From Artemisia argyi (taxonomy: Eukaryota; Streptophyta; Magnoliopsida; Asterales; Asteraceae), in the NCBI GenBank assembly GCA_030686995.1, contig JARVZY010002410.1, positions 202,115 through 266,114 of the forward strand: a stretch of DNA of 64,000 nucleotides, given 5' to 3'. The notes under the pieces are model-generated. The model did no database searches and was not told the DNA's origin. It was given only the letters and a program-made list of their open reading frames with translations. Below, piece after piece: positions 44,012 through 55,486 of this stretch (the first letter of the stretch is position 1; every line of letters begins with the position of its first letter). The translations under genes and the position numbers were made by a program.

Positions 44012-45380
44012 GGTTAAGTTCTAAGTATGCTCGATAACTAACAGAAAAAAATTAATTCAAATGAAAATGGGTTGAATGAATCAAACGGGTAAAATGTGGT
44101 GAAAAACATTGCTTCATATATAATGGGTTGAATGAATCAAATGAGTCACAAATTGTCAAAAGAGAAGTGATACAATCACATAAAATTCCAACAAAAGAAA
44201 TCTACAAAATGAGGTGTATTTAATAAACGTTCTCTCTCTTCTCTTGTACCAAGCCAATCAAATGCATACACATCCTTTTGTGGATTTCTTTTGCAGGAAT
44301 TTTTTTGTGGTTGTATCACTTCTCTTGTCGAAAACGTAACGTTATAGTGTTAACAAGTTACCACAAGACTATCTAAAGTATATGTGAAAACCAACCATGG
44401 GGTCGCTAAGAGACGCATACGAGGCAATTCTAATGAACAACTTAACAACACCTCCTGCAACTCATGATCATGTGTTGAACACACACTGATCACATCATTC
44501 ATGACAACAATAAATTCAAGATAAGAGTACCTCCCATCAATATTCATGACAGCACACTATTCACATGAACATGGAAATCGCTTTAGTTCACACTCTTCAA
44601 AAGACACTCAACCTTACATGGTAGTGGCAACCATCCTTCTGAAAATCACCCAAACCTCCCAACCAACAAATAATATCACTCCACCTCACTCATACCTTTT
44701 TCATACCTCCCAACCCTTTTTTAGTGGCAACCATACCTTTTTCATACCTCCCAACGTTAGTAAACAATCAATGCCCCAACGTTCCACTTTGACCCAAACC
44801 TCCGAAGTGAAATTGCCCGCTCAACCAAACCGCTGGGGTGGCGGCGGTGTTCCCTGGCGGTTTGGGCAAACCGTTGGCCATACTGGTGTGGTTGTCACCA
44901 CTCACATTTTGAGCCAATAACGTATGCAAAAATGGATCAGGTGTCAGTGTTGCCAGTTATCAATGTTATGCAAGAAAAAAGTATCCTTTAGACCTGGATG
45001 GTTTATGCATGTTCATAAGAAAAATTGACAAAATATGATACTTTCAAAATTCAATAACTTGTAAAAATAATATTACAGAACTTGAACCACTATAAGAAAA
45101 TGATAACAAAGAAGAATTAAAGTGCTTCTTATTACATAATTACTGAAGAATACACAAGTTTAAAGAGCACAATTCATTACCACATATGTATATATGGGTT
45201 TTCCCGGTTAATTAGAGTTAAGAAACTTGTGTCGCTCCTTAAATCCATTTGTTTATTAGTAAAACACCCCGGAAAAGAAAACCTGGCGGGCTGCTTCTAT
45301 AAAAAGAGTAAGCACGCCGCTGCCTCTTTGAAAAACCCCAATCCCTAAACCCTGAAGCACGCGGTATATTTATTTCATTT
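44012..45380. other. Spacer between hAT remains and expansin gene
   Basis: No gene is supported. A phrase ATGGGTTGAATGAATCAAA occurs twice (near 44068 and 44122). A 124-codon ORF at 44546-44920 has no recognisable content. Roughly 44620-44760 repeats ACCATACCTTTTTCATACCTCCCAAC-like phrases, and 44820-44900 is GC-richer with GGCGGTTTGGG. The last 200 bp should hold the expansin 3' untranslated region. Confidence 0.6.
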
Positions 45381-46689
45381 TTAGAATTGTAAACGACTCG
45401 AGAAGGTTTGACCAAAACCCCAATTTGCAGGGACAATGTTTGTAAAGGTTTTGGTAACACCATCAGTGGTTGTGACCATGAACGACAAAGATTGACCATC
45501 AAGATATGAATTTGATTGCCAGTTAGCTCCCCAATTCCTGGACATTGACAGCCATCCTGTTTTTGACCCCTTGATCTTCACGGATTGAACTGCTCCTGCC
45601 CCTCCAACATTGGTGATCAAAACAAGCTCAAAGTAGTCTCTTCCGTTTATTGTGAATCTAACTCCACCATGTTTCTTACATGGTACTCTGAAATCAATCA
45701 AACCAAAAACATTAGTACTAAGAAAATGCCGATTAGTGTCATAAATTATTAATGAAAATCGTGTATGTGCCACAAACATTTTTGTAAGACTTAGTGGCAC
45801 TTCATACTTTAAGCATGTGTGATAAATAAAAGGGAAAGAGGGATGACCTTTGATATATAACGGGGACGATTCCACCAGCATAAATGCCAATTTTCTCCCA
45901 AGCTGGCTGAGCCATATCGAAATGTTCAAGTGGCGGGTTGCACCAACCTCCCGCATCATTAGCTTGCGCGTAATTCGGTGGGCAAAAGTTTGTTGCGGTG
46001 ATGGTCACAGAGACTCCTTTCCTGCACCACTTTGGGTTCGCCTTGTAATCACATATGATCTTATAGCACTGGCCGCAAGCAGCTCCATCATTGAAAAGAG
46101 CAGTACTCAATGCAGCAGTTCTAGTACCGTAACCACTTGAGTATAAGTTACCATACCCACAAGCACCCCCTGCATTAAACACACTAAAATATAAGTAACA
46201 AGTCTGGACCATGTCTAGTGTACCCAACTACAAAAAAATGTTATGATGTCCCCAAAGGTAGACAATAAAAAAGGCATTTTTCGCATTGGATAAGCTTGTA
46301 CTACATTTATTCATGTTGCACTCAAGTGGCTTAACAATGTGTGCTAATGTCATGCAATATTTCATGGGCTTTGGTTTATCTATTTTTGAAAAAAAGCAAA
46401 AAATTGTATCGTCTTTTATAAACATGTCTAAAGATGCCCTTTATGAGTAGTAAAAGAGTATTTTTTGAACATCCTATGGTAATGAGACCGAAAAATGCCA
46501 CTACGCATATAAGTTATTTCAGCTACGAGAGAAAAAAAAAAAAAAAAAAAAAATACCCATTGTCCCCGAAGCATCACTGCCTCCATAAAAGGTTGCATGA
46601 GCTTTTTTCCATCCCGAAGCTGTAAAAGCGTCCGCATAAACAAATAGAAAACAGATAGCGGATAGCAGAAGAATGTATATTTTCGCCAT
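45381..46689 (-). CDS. EXPA: Alpha-expansin, three exons, 253 aa
   Basis: The only ordinary host gene in the window. Exons: 46689-46557, 46169-45848 and 45687-45381, with GT-AG introns of 387 and 160 bp. The spliced length of 762 nt gives 253 residues, normal for alpha-expansins. Residues 1 to about 20 are a signal peptide ([20 protein letters not shown]). The GH45-like domain carries [24 protein letters not shown], the alpha-type insertion GGWCNPP, and the HFDMAQPAW (HFD) motif. The C-terminal CBM63 domain carries [28 protein letters not shown] and ends [14 protein letters not shown]. The protein would be secreted to the wall, where expansins loosen cellulose-hemicellulose contacts at acid pH without hydrolysis. 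All exons are open; the gene looks functional. Subfamily member not assigned. Confidence 0.95.
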
Positions 46690-46765
46690 TTTTGTTACAC
46701 AAAGGATATGAAGCAATGTAGAATAAGAAGAGGAAGTTGGGTTAGAAGATTAGAGGAAGAGCTAC

Positions 46766-46773
46766 TTAAATAA
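46766..46773 (-). promoter_or_regulatory. Candidate TATA box of the expansin gene
   Basis: The minus strand reads TATTTAAGTAGC about 80 bp upstream of the ATG, followed by a pyrimidine-rich leader (CTTCCTCTTCTTATTC) up to the start codon. Confidence 0.5.
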
Positions 46774-47778
46774 GGACCAACCCAAGAAGCCTCACATGTA
46801 CATTTGCAAGTAGAGAATGCTAAGAGGGATTTAATTAATATTATTTTTTTAGAAAAATAAATAAAAATATCCCTGATTAGGGTGTAGAAATTCTGAATCT
46901 GATTCAATCATTCCCACGTTCTATCTAACTATTTGTCTATATGCCATTCACATGGCTGAAGAGCCGTGAATGGATCAAACCCACAAGCCTAATTTGCTTC
47001 TATCATGTTGCTAACATTAATATGAAAATTACTTCATTGATTTGACTTACAGTTTCATGAATATATTTCTATCTTTCCATGATGGCTTATGACTAATTTC
47101 ACTAACTTTTTGTTAACATCTATGATATGCTAAATGGATAATTAGATACGTAGATGTAAAGCTTGCCGGCTATAGAAATATAGTACGGAGAACTTCATTC
47201 GTATCAATATAAGTGTCCACTTTATTATTTTAGTTTGTCTTGGAATTGAATACACGTTCACTTCCAAGTTACAAAAACAATCAAAACAATTTTACAATAA
47301 AAAGAAGACTTTTGATTGCTTAATTAACAACAGAATATGTGTACTTTCTCACATTTGTGTGTCACTGTCAAAGTGTACCCTTATCATAAAAAGTGAGTAA
47401 ATTCTACGACGGAAACACGTAAGAAGTAATTTCCTACAATCCGAGTTCCTCAAAAGTGAGAAGCACGTCAAGATTCTAGTAACAAAAGTGATGTTCTCAT
47501 AGTATCGCTAAAAAAAGACACCGTTTCTAGTAAAAAATGAAAAACCTTTTTAAAAGTAATATAATATAGTGACAACAAAAATCGAGTCTTGATTAGTGTT
47601 GCACTTATATCTTCATAATTTACTTATGATAATTCATTCTAACACCGTATAACGTTTTTTTTATCACAAGAACGATTCTTTCGCTGCAACAAAAGATACA
47701 AAGATTGTGTACAATGACTCTTGACCCACATTGGTATAGTGAAAAGCCTTAAGTGACTGACTTCACAAGCATGAAGTA
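46774..47778. other. Expansin upstream region, no gene seen
   Basis: AT-rich spacer containing the presumed expansin promoter. I see no coding region or clear repeat in it. Confidence 0.6.
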
Positions 47779-47786
47779 CTTTTAAT

Positions 47787-48194
47787 CAAGGTTTTGAAAC
47801 CAGGGTCGACCCGGCCGGTCGAACCGGTTGGACCGGAACCCGGTCAAAAAACGGGTCAAAACAACCCGGGTTTCTAAAACCGGGTCAACCGGTGTGACCC
47901 GCCGGGTTTTGAGTGACCCGGTTCAACCCGGGTTTTGAAATCCGGCCGGGTTTGGATTTTCTCTCTCTTTTTTTTTTTTTTTGTTTTTTAAAATTAATTT
48001 TGACTCTTTTTTATTTATTTGTCATTATTAAGGTGCTATTTTTGTTTGATATGACTTTCTTATGGTGTTTATTCACTCATATTTGTGCGTAAAATCGATT
48101 TTTGGAAATGTGCTTAAAACCTGGTCTAACCGGGTTGACCCGGTGACCCGGTGACTCGGCCGGGTCGATCCCAAACCCGGGTTTCAAAACATTG
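47787..48194. mobile_element. Non-autonomous hAT MITE, 408 bp, full of ACCCGG motifs
   Basis: The ends CAAGGTTTTGAAACCAGGGT and CAATGTTTTGAAACCCGGGT are inverted copies with two differences. Both fit the hAT terminal consensus YARNG. An 8 bp duplication CTTTTAAT lies at 47779-47786 and 48195-48202, the length expected for hAT. Inside both ends are dense ACCCGG, CCGGGT and GGTCAACCGG repeats in both directions around a T-rich centre. There is no coding capacity. Confidence 0.88.
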
Positions 48195-48202
48195 CTTTTA
48201 AT

Positions 48203-49019
48203 GTTGCATTGTGTGTTGTTGCTTGATGAAGGGAAAATGCATTAATTAAAAAGATATATTAAAGACTGATGGGTCAAGGGAATATAGTTGCTTAAAAGGA
48301 TATAAATGAAATGAAATCTCACATGGCTTTAGTTTGACCTTTTGTGGATCTAAATTCTGATAAAGTTAATATATGCACTGCATAACATAGTTTACATTTA
48401 TATTTATGTTTTTTTCAGAGTTTTGGAGGGAAAAAACAAATATAAGATTCAAGATCCCTCGCAAATGATATATTGTTGCAAAAAAATAATCCAGATTCTT
48501 AAGGTTTGGCATGTACTTACTTTTAAAGATGCTTGATTTGCTCACATGATTAACTTGGATAACTGAAACAAAATCTTTTTGATTGCACATAGTGCTTAAA
48601 CAACAATGTCTTTTTGCTATCAGCCAGAAATCCAAAATGAGTAAGGATTTTATGAAAGAAACTAGGGTTAAAACTTAGTAAGCGACATTATGACATAAAC
48701 ATAAACCGGGTAGGATTGGGAATAAATGGGTATTCGGTGAACTTGAAACATGACATATTCACGTTAGGCATGGGTTGCATACTTCGACTTGTCAATCCGT
48801 TTATGTTTGTCTTCTTTATTTAAGTATATAAATAAAGTTTATATTGGGTTAAATGCATGGGACGGCCTGCCAACACATTAACTTGTGTAATCTGTTTAAA
48901 CCGCAACATCTTTTCATAATGAAAATAGAACTACATAAGTTCAAGATATATCTGTTTGTGTTATTTGTAAGTTTTGATTGTTGTGTTTTTCTTGAGCTGT
49001 TCATTAACTACTTACATTA
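48203..49019. other. Spacer, nothing recognised
   Basis: AT-rich DNA without supported genes or clear repeats. An 89-codon minus ORF at 48366-48635 has no recognisable content. Confidence 0.6.
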
Positions 49020-49035
49020 ATTAACCTATTGCTAT

Positions 49036-49200
49036 CACGTTAAAATGTGTGAGTCATCAAATTTAATTTCTGCTAGGTGCAAACAACTCTGAAGTAGCTA
49101 TGTAAACCTCCTGAAAAAAAAGAGCTTTTTACCTGGTTCAAGTCTGTATGTGATGGATTCAAACCCACTAGATCAGTCGGCCAAAAAATTCGATAGTCAC
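49036..49200 (+). repeat. SINE-like repeat, copy 1
   Basis: Shares with 51525-51670, in order: ATGTGTGAGT(C/T)ATCA, AATTTCTGCTAGGT, CAAACAA, ACCTCCTGAAAA, TTTTACCTGGTT, AGTCTGTAT and GGGTTCAAACC-like GGATTCAAACC. The phrases resemble tRNA-derived SINE bodies. Copy 1 lacks a clear A box. Confidence 0.5.
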
Positions 49201-51484
49201 CCCACCAACTCAAAAAAAAGTACGTGTCTCCTTTTCATATATGTGAAAATGTTGATTTGTAAAAGAAAACTCAAATAAATCTGTACGATAATGTTGTCCC
49301 CTCGGTAAAAAACATCGAATGTCTTCCATAAAAAACTGACCTATAACATGGATAGGGAATTAAATAGGTATAGAATTCATCTCTTCTTCATGTCTACGAT
49401 ATGGCATAATGATTTGATCTAAAATTGACTTAACAATAAAAAAATAATAGTAGGGTGTCGGTTGATACTAAAATTCATATTTAACGTTCTTTTTAAATGT
49501 TGTATCACATATTTAATTATAATTTCATCAGATCAATCACATAAGTCTGTCTAGATTAATTAATTTTACTAATTCAAAGCATCATTTATCAATACTAGTT
49601 GAGATAATTTACTTAAATCAGAAGAAACTGAAATCTAATAGGTGGTGGATCAATTTTTTATTTAAGGTACGTAACTAAAAAATGTTAGGACTATGCTAAT
49701 GCATTCAATAGTAGAAATTGCAATTCCTTATGACACGGAAAAAATAGTATAAAGAAGTATCTGTACGTAATGAGTTTCCTATCCGTATAGCTCTCTGGCC
49801 ATGTGTTCATTATTAAAGCCTTAACAAAGCTTATTGTAAGTCAAAGCATCTTAATGAAATACTAGTACATAATTATCAACCCTTGAATGCCAATTACTTC
49901 GTATATATATATATTTTTTGATACCTTTAGCCCAGTCCTCATATGTATCAAAAAACTGTATGACATTTAAAGAGTTGGTAGTAATTTTAGGGTTCGAACA
50001 TATATAAAACATGTAGTATTATGTTAAAAAAAAAAGAAATAACTCACTAGGATCATATTCACATTTCAGGAAATTATTTTGTTACACATTAGAATGCATG
50101 AAAATGAAGACTAGCACACATGCATGAGTGCCTAATAATGATTTAGGTCTGACCTTTTAAAGTAAATATAATCCCAAAAGATGTATGAAAGCAACAAATT
50201 GAAAGGTTACATGCAAATAAAAAATTGTTGAAGGTTCAAAGTCCACATTGTAGCACATGGTGGTTCCGTACAATTAGTAATGCTAGTAAACCATGATGAT
50301 GGATGACCTGGTAAACACAATTCAGCTTAATCAATCCTCAAGTCATGGCTAACGTAAATGGCTACTAAAATGAAAACAGTTTTAATAGTGAATTCTACGA
50401 AACTGTTATTATTAGTAAGAGGAATCCCAACATGACATTTACGTGTGGTTACATCTATTGCTGTTAATCATCACCAAATGTCTAGTGGTACACATAAGCT
50501 CTTCACAAAAGATGTATACGGTTCAAACTTCACTAGTTACACATTTAGTGGTGGAAGGAAAAGGTTAGAACGATCATGGTGATACATTGGTTAGGTCGCA
50601 TATATCTGAGTGAAAAGAAAATTACTCTCCTAAAATAACCGAAACAAGGAAAAGATCACTCGTCATTTATTTTTTTATTTTATTTTATTTATTTATTTTT
50701 TTAACATTTACTTTTGCTGCTAGGAGTATATCATACGATTCCTGTAAGAAGAAAATTTATATACGAGATGCATAAAGATGTAATCTTAAACCAGGTAGTT
50801 AAATTGCTTGCAAAATTGGATCCAGTTTGAAGCGGTGGTACGTTAGGTCGATTCCTTGAGTCAAAATTATGTATTTATTAGCTTTGATAATTAAGATTTT
50901 TCTGACTTTGGAAGTCACGGTATATGGTACTAATGGTACTACGATCAATAAAAAATGAGACACTTGCCTTTAAGATAACACATAATAAAGGTGGAACTTG
51001 TAGCCATGCATTTGTTTGGTTCTTGAGCACAACAAAAATTTGAATGCGAAAGAATTTGGACCATTGAATCCTGTTTTTGAAAGTTAACCAATTGACATAG
51101 ATTAAACATATAGGAAGAGTGGCGTATGTGTTTTGAGTGGATAAACTATAAGAGGTTGAAGTCTTTTATCTTCATATAGTTTGGTCAATGTCCTCTTTGA
51201 AGGAATATGACCGGACAAGAAACAAGATATAGTTGTCATTAAATCAATCAATGTACTGTTATGTTATTACTCAACCAACAACAATATTAAGTACGCACAA
51301 ACCAAACAACGTACACTGGGACAAACAAGCTTATAACATGATTCTTATATATCTTCTACACATACCGATATAGTGATATCTAAACATTGTGTGCTGAGTT
51401 CAGAAAAAAAAGGTAAAGGTTTTAATCTTTTGTGTTTTCATATTTGAAAAGTAAGAGAAAGAAATTGTTGTCAAATTTACTATC
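49201..51484. other. Spacer, nothing recognised
   Basis: About 2.3 kb of AT-rich sequence without an ORF of note, RNA gene or paired repeat that I can support. Confidence 0.55.
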
Positions 51485-51670
51485 AGGAGTGGTCTAGTCT
51501 AGAGATAAAGTCTTGTAACTATCACCCTAAAATGTGTGAGTTATCATGTTCAATTTCTGCTAGGTCCAAACAATCGTAAAGTGATCCAGCCGACCTCCTG
51601 AAAAGGGAAGGTTTTACCTGGTTTGAGTCTGTATAACGGTGGGTTCAAACCTCGCAAATTAGTCAGAAAC
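51485..51670 (+). repeat. SINE-like repeat, copy 2
   Basis: Begins near GGAGTGGTCTAGTCTAG (A-box-like TGGTCTAG at about 51490) with a B-box-like GTTCAATTTC about 55 bp on, then the body shared with 49036-49200. Its tail is the start of the tandem array at 51620. The box matches are imperfect. Confidence 0.5.
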
Positions 51671-52360
51671 CATGATTATCAGCAATTCAAAGAAGACAAG
51701 ACTTATCGAACTATAAATAAACAATACAACTAAAAGAGCAAGTTGTAACGTGACCAGTCGATTTAAATACTGGCAAAACGAGACCATTTCTATTGTAACT
51801 GTTTGGTACAACCGTACAAAGCACAAAATTTTTTCAAGAATGTGATGAATAATTCGTCCCGTAGATCCCTCGGTTTGAGTCTGTATAACTGCAAGTTCAA
51901 ACCTCGCGAATTAGTCAGAAACCATGATTATCAGCAATTCAAAGTAGACAAGACTTATCGAACTATAAATAAACAATACAACTAAAATAGCAAGTTGTAA
52001 CGTGAGCAGTCGATTTAAATACTGGCAGAACGAGACCATTTCTATTGTAACTGTTTTGTACAAAGCATAAATTTTTTTCAAGAATGTGATGAATAATTCG
52101 TCCCGTAGATCCCTCGGTTTGAGTCTGTATAACAGTGGGTTCAAACCTCGTCGAATTAGTCAGAAACCATGATTATCAACAATTCAAAGAAGACAAGAAT
52201 TATCAAACTATAAATAAACAAAACAACTAAAATAGCAAGTTGTAACGTGAGCAGTCGATTTAAATACTGGCAGAACGAGACCATTTCTACTGTAACTGTT
52301 TGGTACAAAGTACAAAATTTTTTCAAGAATGTGAGGAATAATTAGTCCCGTAGATGCCTC
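51620..52360. repeat. Tandem array, three copies of about 245-252 bp
   Basis: Units 51620-51871, 51872-52115 and 52116-52360. Each starts GGTTTGAGTCTGTATAAC and ends with CGTCCCGTAGATCCCTC (last copy TAGTCCCGTAGATGCCTC). The copies differ by a few per cent and an 8 bp indel (ACCGTACA only in unit 1). The ORFs at 51803-51985 and 51911-52144 only follow the repeats. Confidence 0.93.
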
Positions 52361-52572
52361 GGTTTATAGTGCTAGAGTAGCTTTAGGTGAAACCTACATG
52401 TCCAAAACCAAACAGACTACTTGCTCAAGGAGTCAAGACGTAGGCAGTTGGCCAAACACCCGTCTATTTGCTTCTAAAATATTCATTCGCCGGATCACCT
52501 TGCGCACTTTTAGGATGTTTTCAAATCATACTTCCAACAAAAATGTAAGTTTAGTTTTCGAAAGTCATATAA

Positions 52573-52769
52573 TACTCTCTCTATCCGAAAATAAATGTCT
52601 ACTTTGAAAATGCATACACTTTCAGAAAATCCCATTAACTACACTCTCTACTAATAAACATCATTTTTACCCATTAAAATCCGTTTTTATTGATTCAAAT
52701 ACAAAGTTAACAATTAGTTTGGGACAACAAAAATACCAAGTGAGTACTTATTTTGAGACAAAGGAAGTA
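52573..52769. mobile_element. Stowaway-like MITE, 197 bp
   Basis: TACTCTCTCTATCCGAAAAT at the left and the inverted TACTTCCTTTGTCTCAAAAT at the right resemble the CTCCCTCCGTCCCAAAA ends of Stowaway (Tc1/mariner) MITEs. The flanking TA dinucleotides fit the usual TA target duplication. There is no coding content. Confidence 0.7.
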
Positions 52770-53599
52770 ATAAAAGTCATTTTTTTTAAATATATATATA
52801 AATTTCTTCGTTCAAACTGTTGGAACTTTAATCTTTAACAAACCCGCAAAGATGATCACGTAAACAAGATAACTTGCCATTAATCGTGCAAAGAAAAAAG
52901 AACCAAAGATACGTGCACTACAAAGGCTGACGAACGATTTAATTGTATACCACGACACCTTGAATTCGTTTACAGGAAATAAATGTTAAGAATGTGGGTG
53001 TTGAGCCTTATCCCCTCTCCTCCTTTTCAAATAGAAGATGGGTCAATACTCCTAGTCCTAACCGACCTAAGATACTCTCAGCATTTATCCTAGCTGACCT
53101 TTTTTTGGTAAACTGGTGAACATATATTATTTCCAATCAAATTACCAACAATACAATAGCTTTCAAAAAGGTGAAGGACATACCCAAACACCTCTTAAGA
53201 AGCTGAAATAAGATGTACAATTCAAAACACGTACACCGCATGAACCAAAATGTTCAAGCAAAACAACTCAGAAGTTCACCATCTCTTCTAGTCTAGTATT
53301 ACTTTACTAGCAATACGATTCCATGTAGAAAAATCTAGCTTGACCATATTTCCCACACACAAACACCCTTCTTGTGTTCATGAGCACCCACACATGACTC
53401 CACAGAGGCTCCTGTGTGCAGGCATCATCAAGAGTAGATTAAAAATTCCAATTCCATTAAGCACCCACACAGTGAGCTACGTTTCCACTAAAGAACTTTT
53501 AACTGCATATAGACATAGTAGCCTACATCCTCACTATCATGTATATAGATTAACAGTCATGACGGCATCACTAAGCAGATAGGGAAAACTTAAGGATAC
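52770..53599. other. Spacer left of the 53.6 kb element
   Basis: No gene recognised. It continues after 61899 across the GATAC insertion site. Confidence 0.55.
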
Positions 53600-54013
53600 T
53601 GTTGATATAAATAAATGCCTAAAAACGTTATTCATATCTTTCGATATCTCTGTGTTTTGATAATCACAAAACGAAAACTCATCAAACCAAAGATCATGAC
53701 GTAAATAAGTATTTAGTAGTAAATACTCACTTTTACCATCTAATCACTTAAGGTATAAAGAAACAAAGTGTCTAATGCATTATAAGATCAAAGGAATTTT
53801 TATTAATCACTAGATTTTTATAGAATATCACAAAACATTTTATATCTTTTATAAAATATTTTTGAATTAAAAGAATATGTTTAATTCATTATAAATATAT
53901 GAATTCAAATTTTCAACAAAAAATGGCAAATCTAATCCAGAAAAACTTTCCCCACAAAAGGACAAAGCTGGACAACGTTCTGGAGGGGCGGCCTCCTTAA
54001 TTAACTAGGCGGC

Positions 54014-54032
54014 CCCCTTAATAATTAAGGGG
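54014..54032. promoter_or_regulatory. 19 bp palindrome upstream of the LTR TATA box
   Basis: CCCCTTAATAATTAAGGGG, self-complementary except at its centre, with GGCGGCC and GGACCGG at its sides. It lies about 35 bp before TTTAAATA. The same module is at 60467-60485 and inside the element at 58481-58499. A regulatory role is inferred from its position. Confidence 0.5.
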
Positions 54033-55131
54033 ACCGGCAAGCTCCTGATTCCCCCCAGCTCTGCCTTTAAATACTGGTTCATTCCACTAATTTTTCTTAC
54101 CTTTTTGCACTCAAAACATTCTAATCTAAAACCCCATTTCTATCCTCTATAATCCTTTGATCATATATACATTAATCTTTGTTACAAAGTGATTCAAGCC
54201 TCAACACTCAAGTGCAAAGAGAAGAATACTTCTATCATTCAAGACTAGAAGTATTGCAACTTAGTATCATCTTGCTATCTAAGTTGTTTGTTCATTTCAT
54301 CTTGTAAATCATTCAATCTTTGGTGTATAAGGTGTGCATATTAGTTAGTTAGATTTAGACTTATTGAAGGTGTGAAGTGATACAAGAAGTGAAGAAGTAG
54401 AGGTGGTTAGGAATAGTTGTAGGAAGTATAAGAAGTAATAATACTTTGAAGTGATGGTGAGTAGTAAAGATATAGAAGTCGTATCGTTGGGTAGAAACCA
54501 TGAAGTAGCAAAGACATTGAAGCCTTAGAGTAGTGAAGACGTAGAAGGTTTTAAAGTAGAAGAAGCCTTGTAGCGGATCACAGATTAAAGCCCTCAAGTA
54601 GTGACATAGAAGTATTGAAGTTGTGAAGACATAGAGGCTTGGAAGTTGTGAAGAAGCAATAGATTTGAAGTAGTGAATAGATAGAAGTTGTGAAGGTGTG
54701 AAGGCATTAGTGTTGTGAAGAAGTGTAGAAGGAATAAAAGGGTGTGAAGAAGTTGTGGTGTGTTTGAAGTTGTGAGATTGGTTCTAGCTAGGATTAGAAC
54801 TCGACATTTAGCTTTGTGTCGTTAAATTGGTGTAAGCTAAGGTGTGTACGGTTTTCTCCGCCATAAGGGAGCATTTTGATTTAGTGAATAAAACTCTCAA
54901 GTTCGGTGCTCGGGGAGTGGAGTAGGGCAAGGAAGGTATCCTTGTAGCCGAACCACTATAAATCCTTTGTATCTCGGTTTGATCTTTCCATCTCTCACTC
55001 TTTGCTTACTTACTTACTTACCTACATATTTCATATAGTTATAATTGTTTATATTGTGCATCTATTGATTAAACACAAAGATCAAATTAAGTTCCACCCA
55101 CAACACTAATCTTATTTAAAACAAACTAAAA

Positions 55132-55237
<106 letters not shown>

Positions 55238-55420
55238 AATAACATTGTAGTTTTTACTTAACATCTTAACTTAGTGGTGTTCAAACAACTATAGTGAACA
55301 AACTCAAATCTATATTTTTGAATCAAAGTTTTTATAAACTTGAACTATTCTTTTGAAGCAAACTTTTATAAAACTAAAAAGACGTAAAACTATTCAACCC
55401 CCCTTCTAGTTTTCCACAAT

Positions 55421-55432
55421 TGGTATCAGGAG
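55421..55432 (+). other. Primer binding site, tRNA-iMet type
   Basis: TGGTATCAGGAG, two bases after the 5' LTR; nine bases match the standard copia site before an extra G. Confidence 0.8.
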
Positions 55433-55486
55433 CCACGTCAAGCAAGATTTTTAAAATATACCGTATTTTAAAACTTGTAACGATCT

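Noticed and set aside
44546..44920. 124-codon ORF left of the expansin gene
   Set aside because: No domain, signal or homology recognised; repeated phrases and biased composition suggest chance.
47205..47330. Second Stowaway-like MITE near AAGTGTCCACTTTATTATTTT
   Set aside because: Left end is suggestive but no inverted right end or TA duplication could be found.
51530..52150. Possible tRNA genes because of GGTTCAAACC B-box-like strings
   Set aside because: No cloverleaf arms can be drawn around them; they recur with the repeats, so SINE-like or satellite origin fits better.
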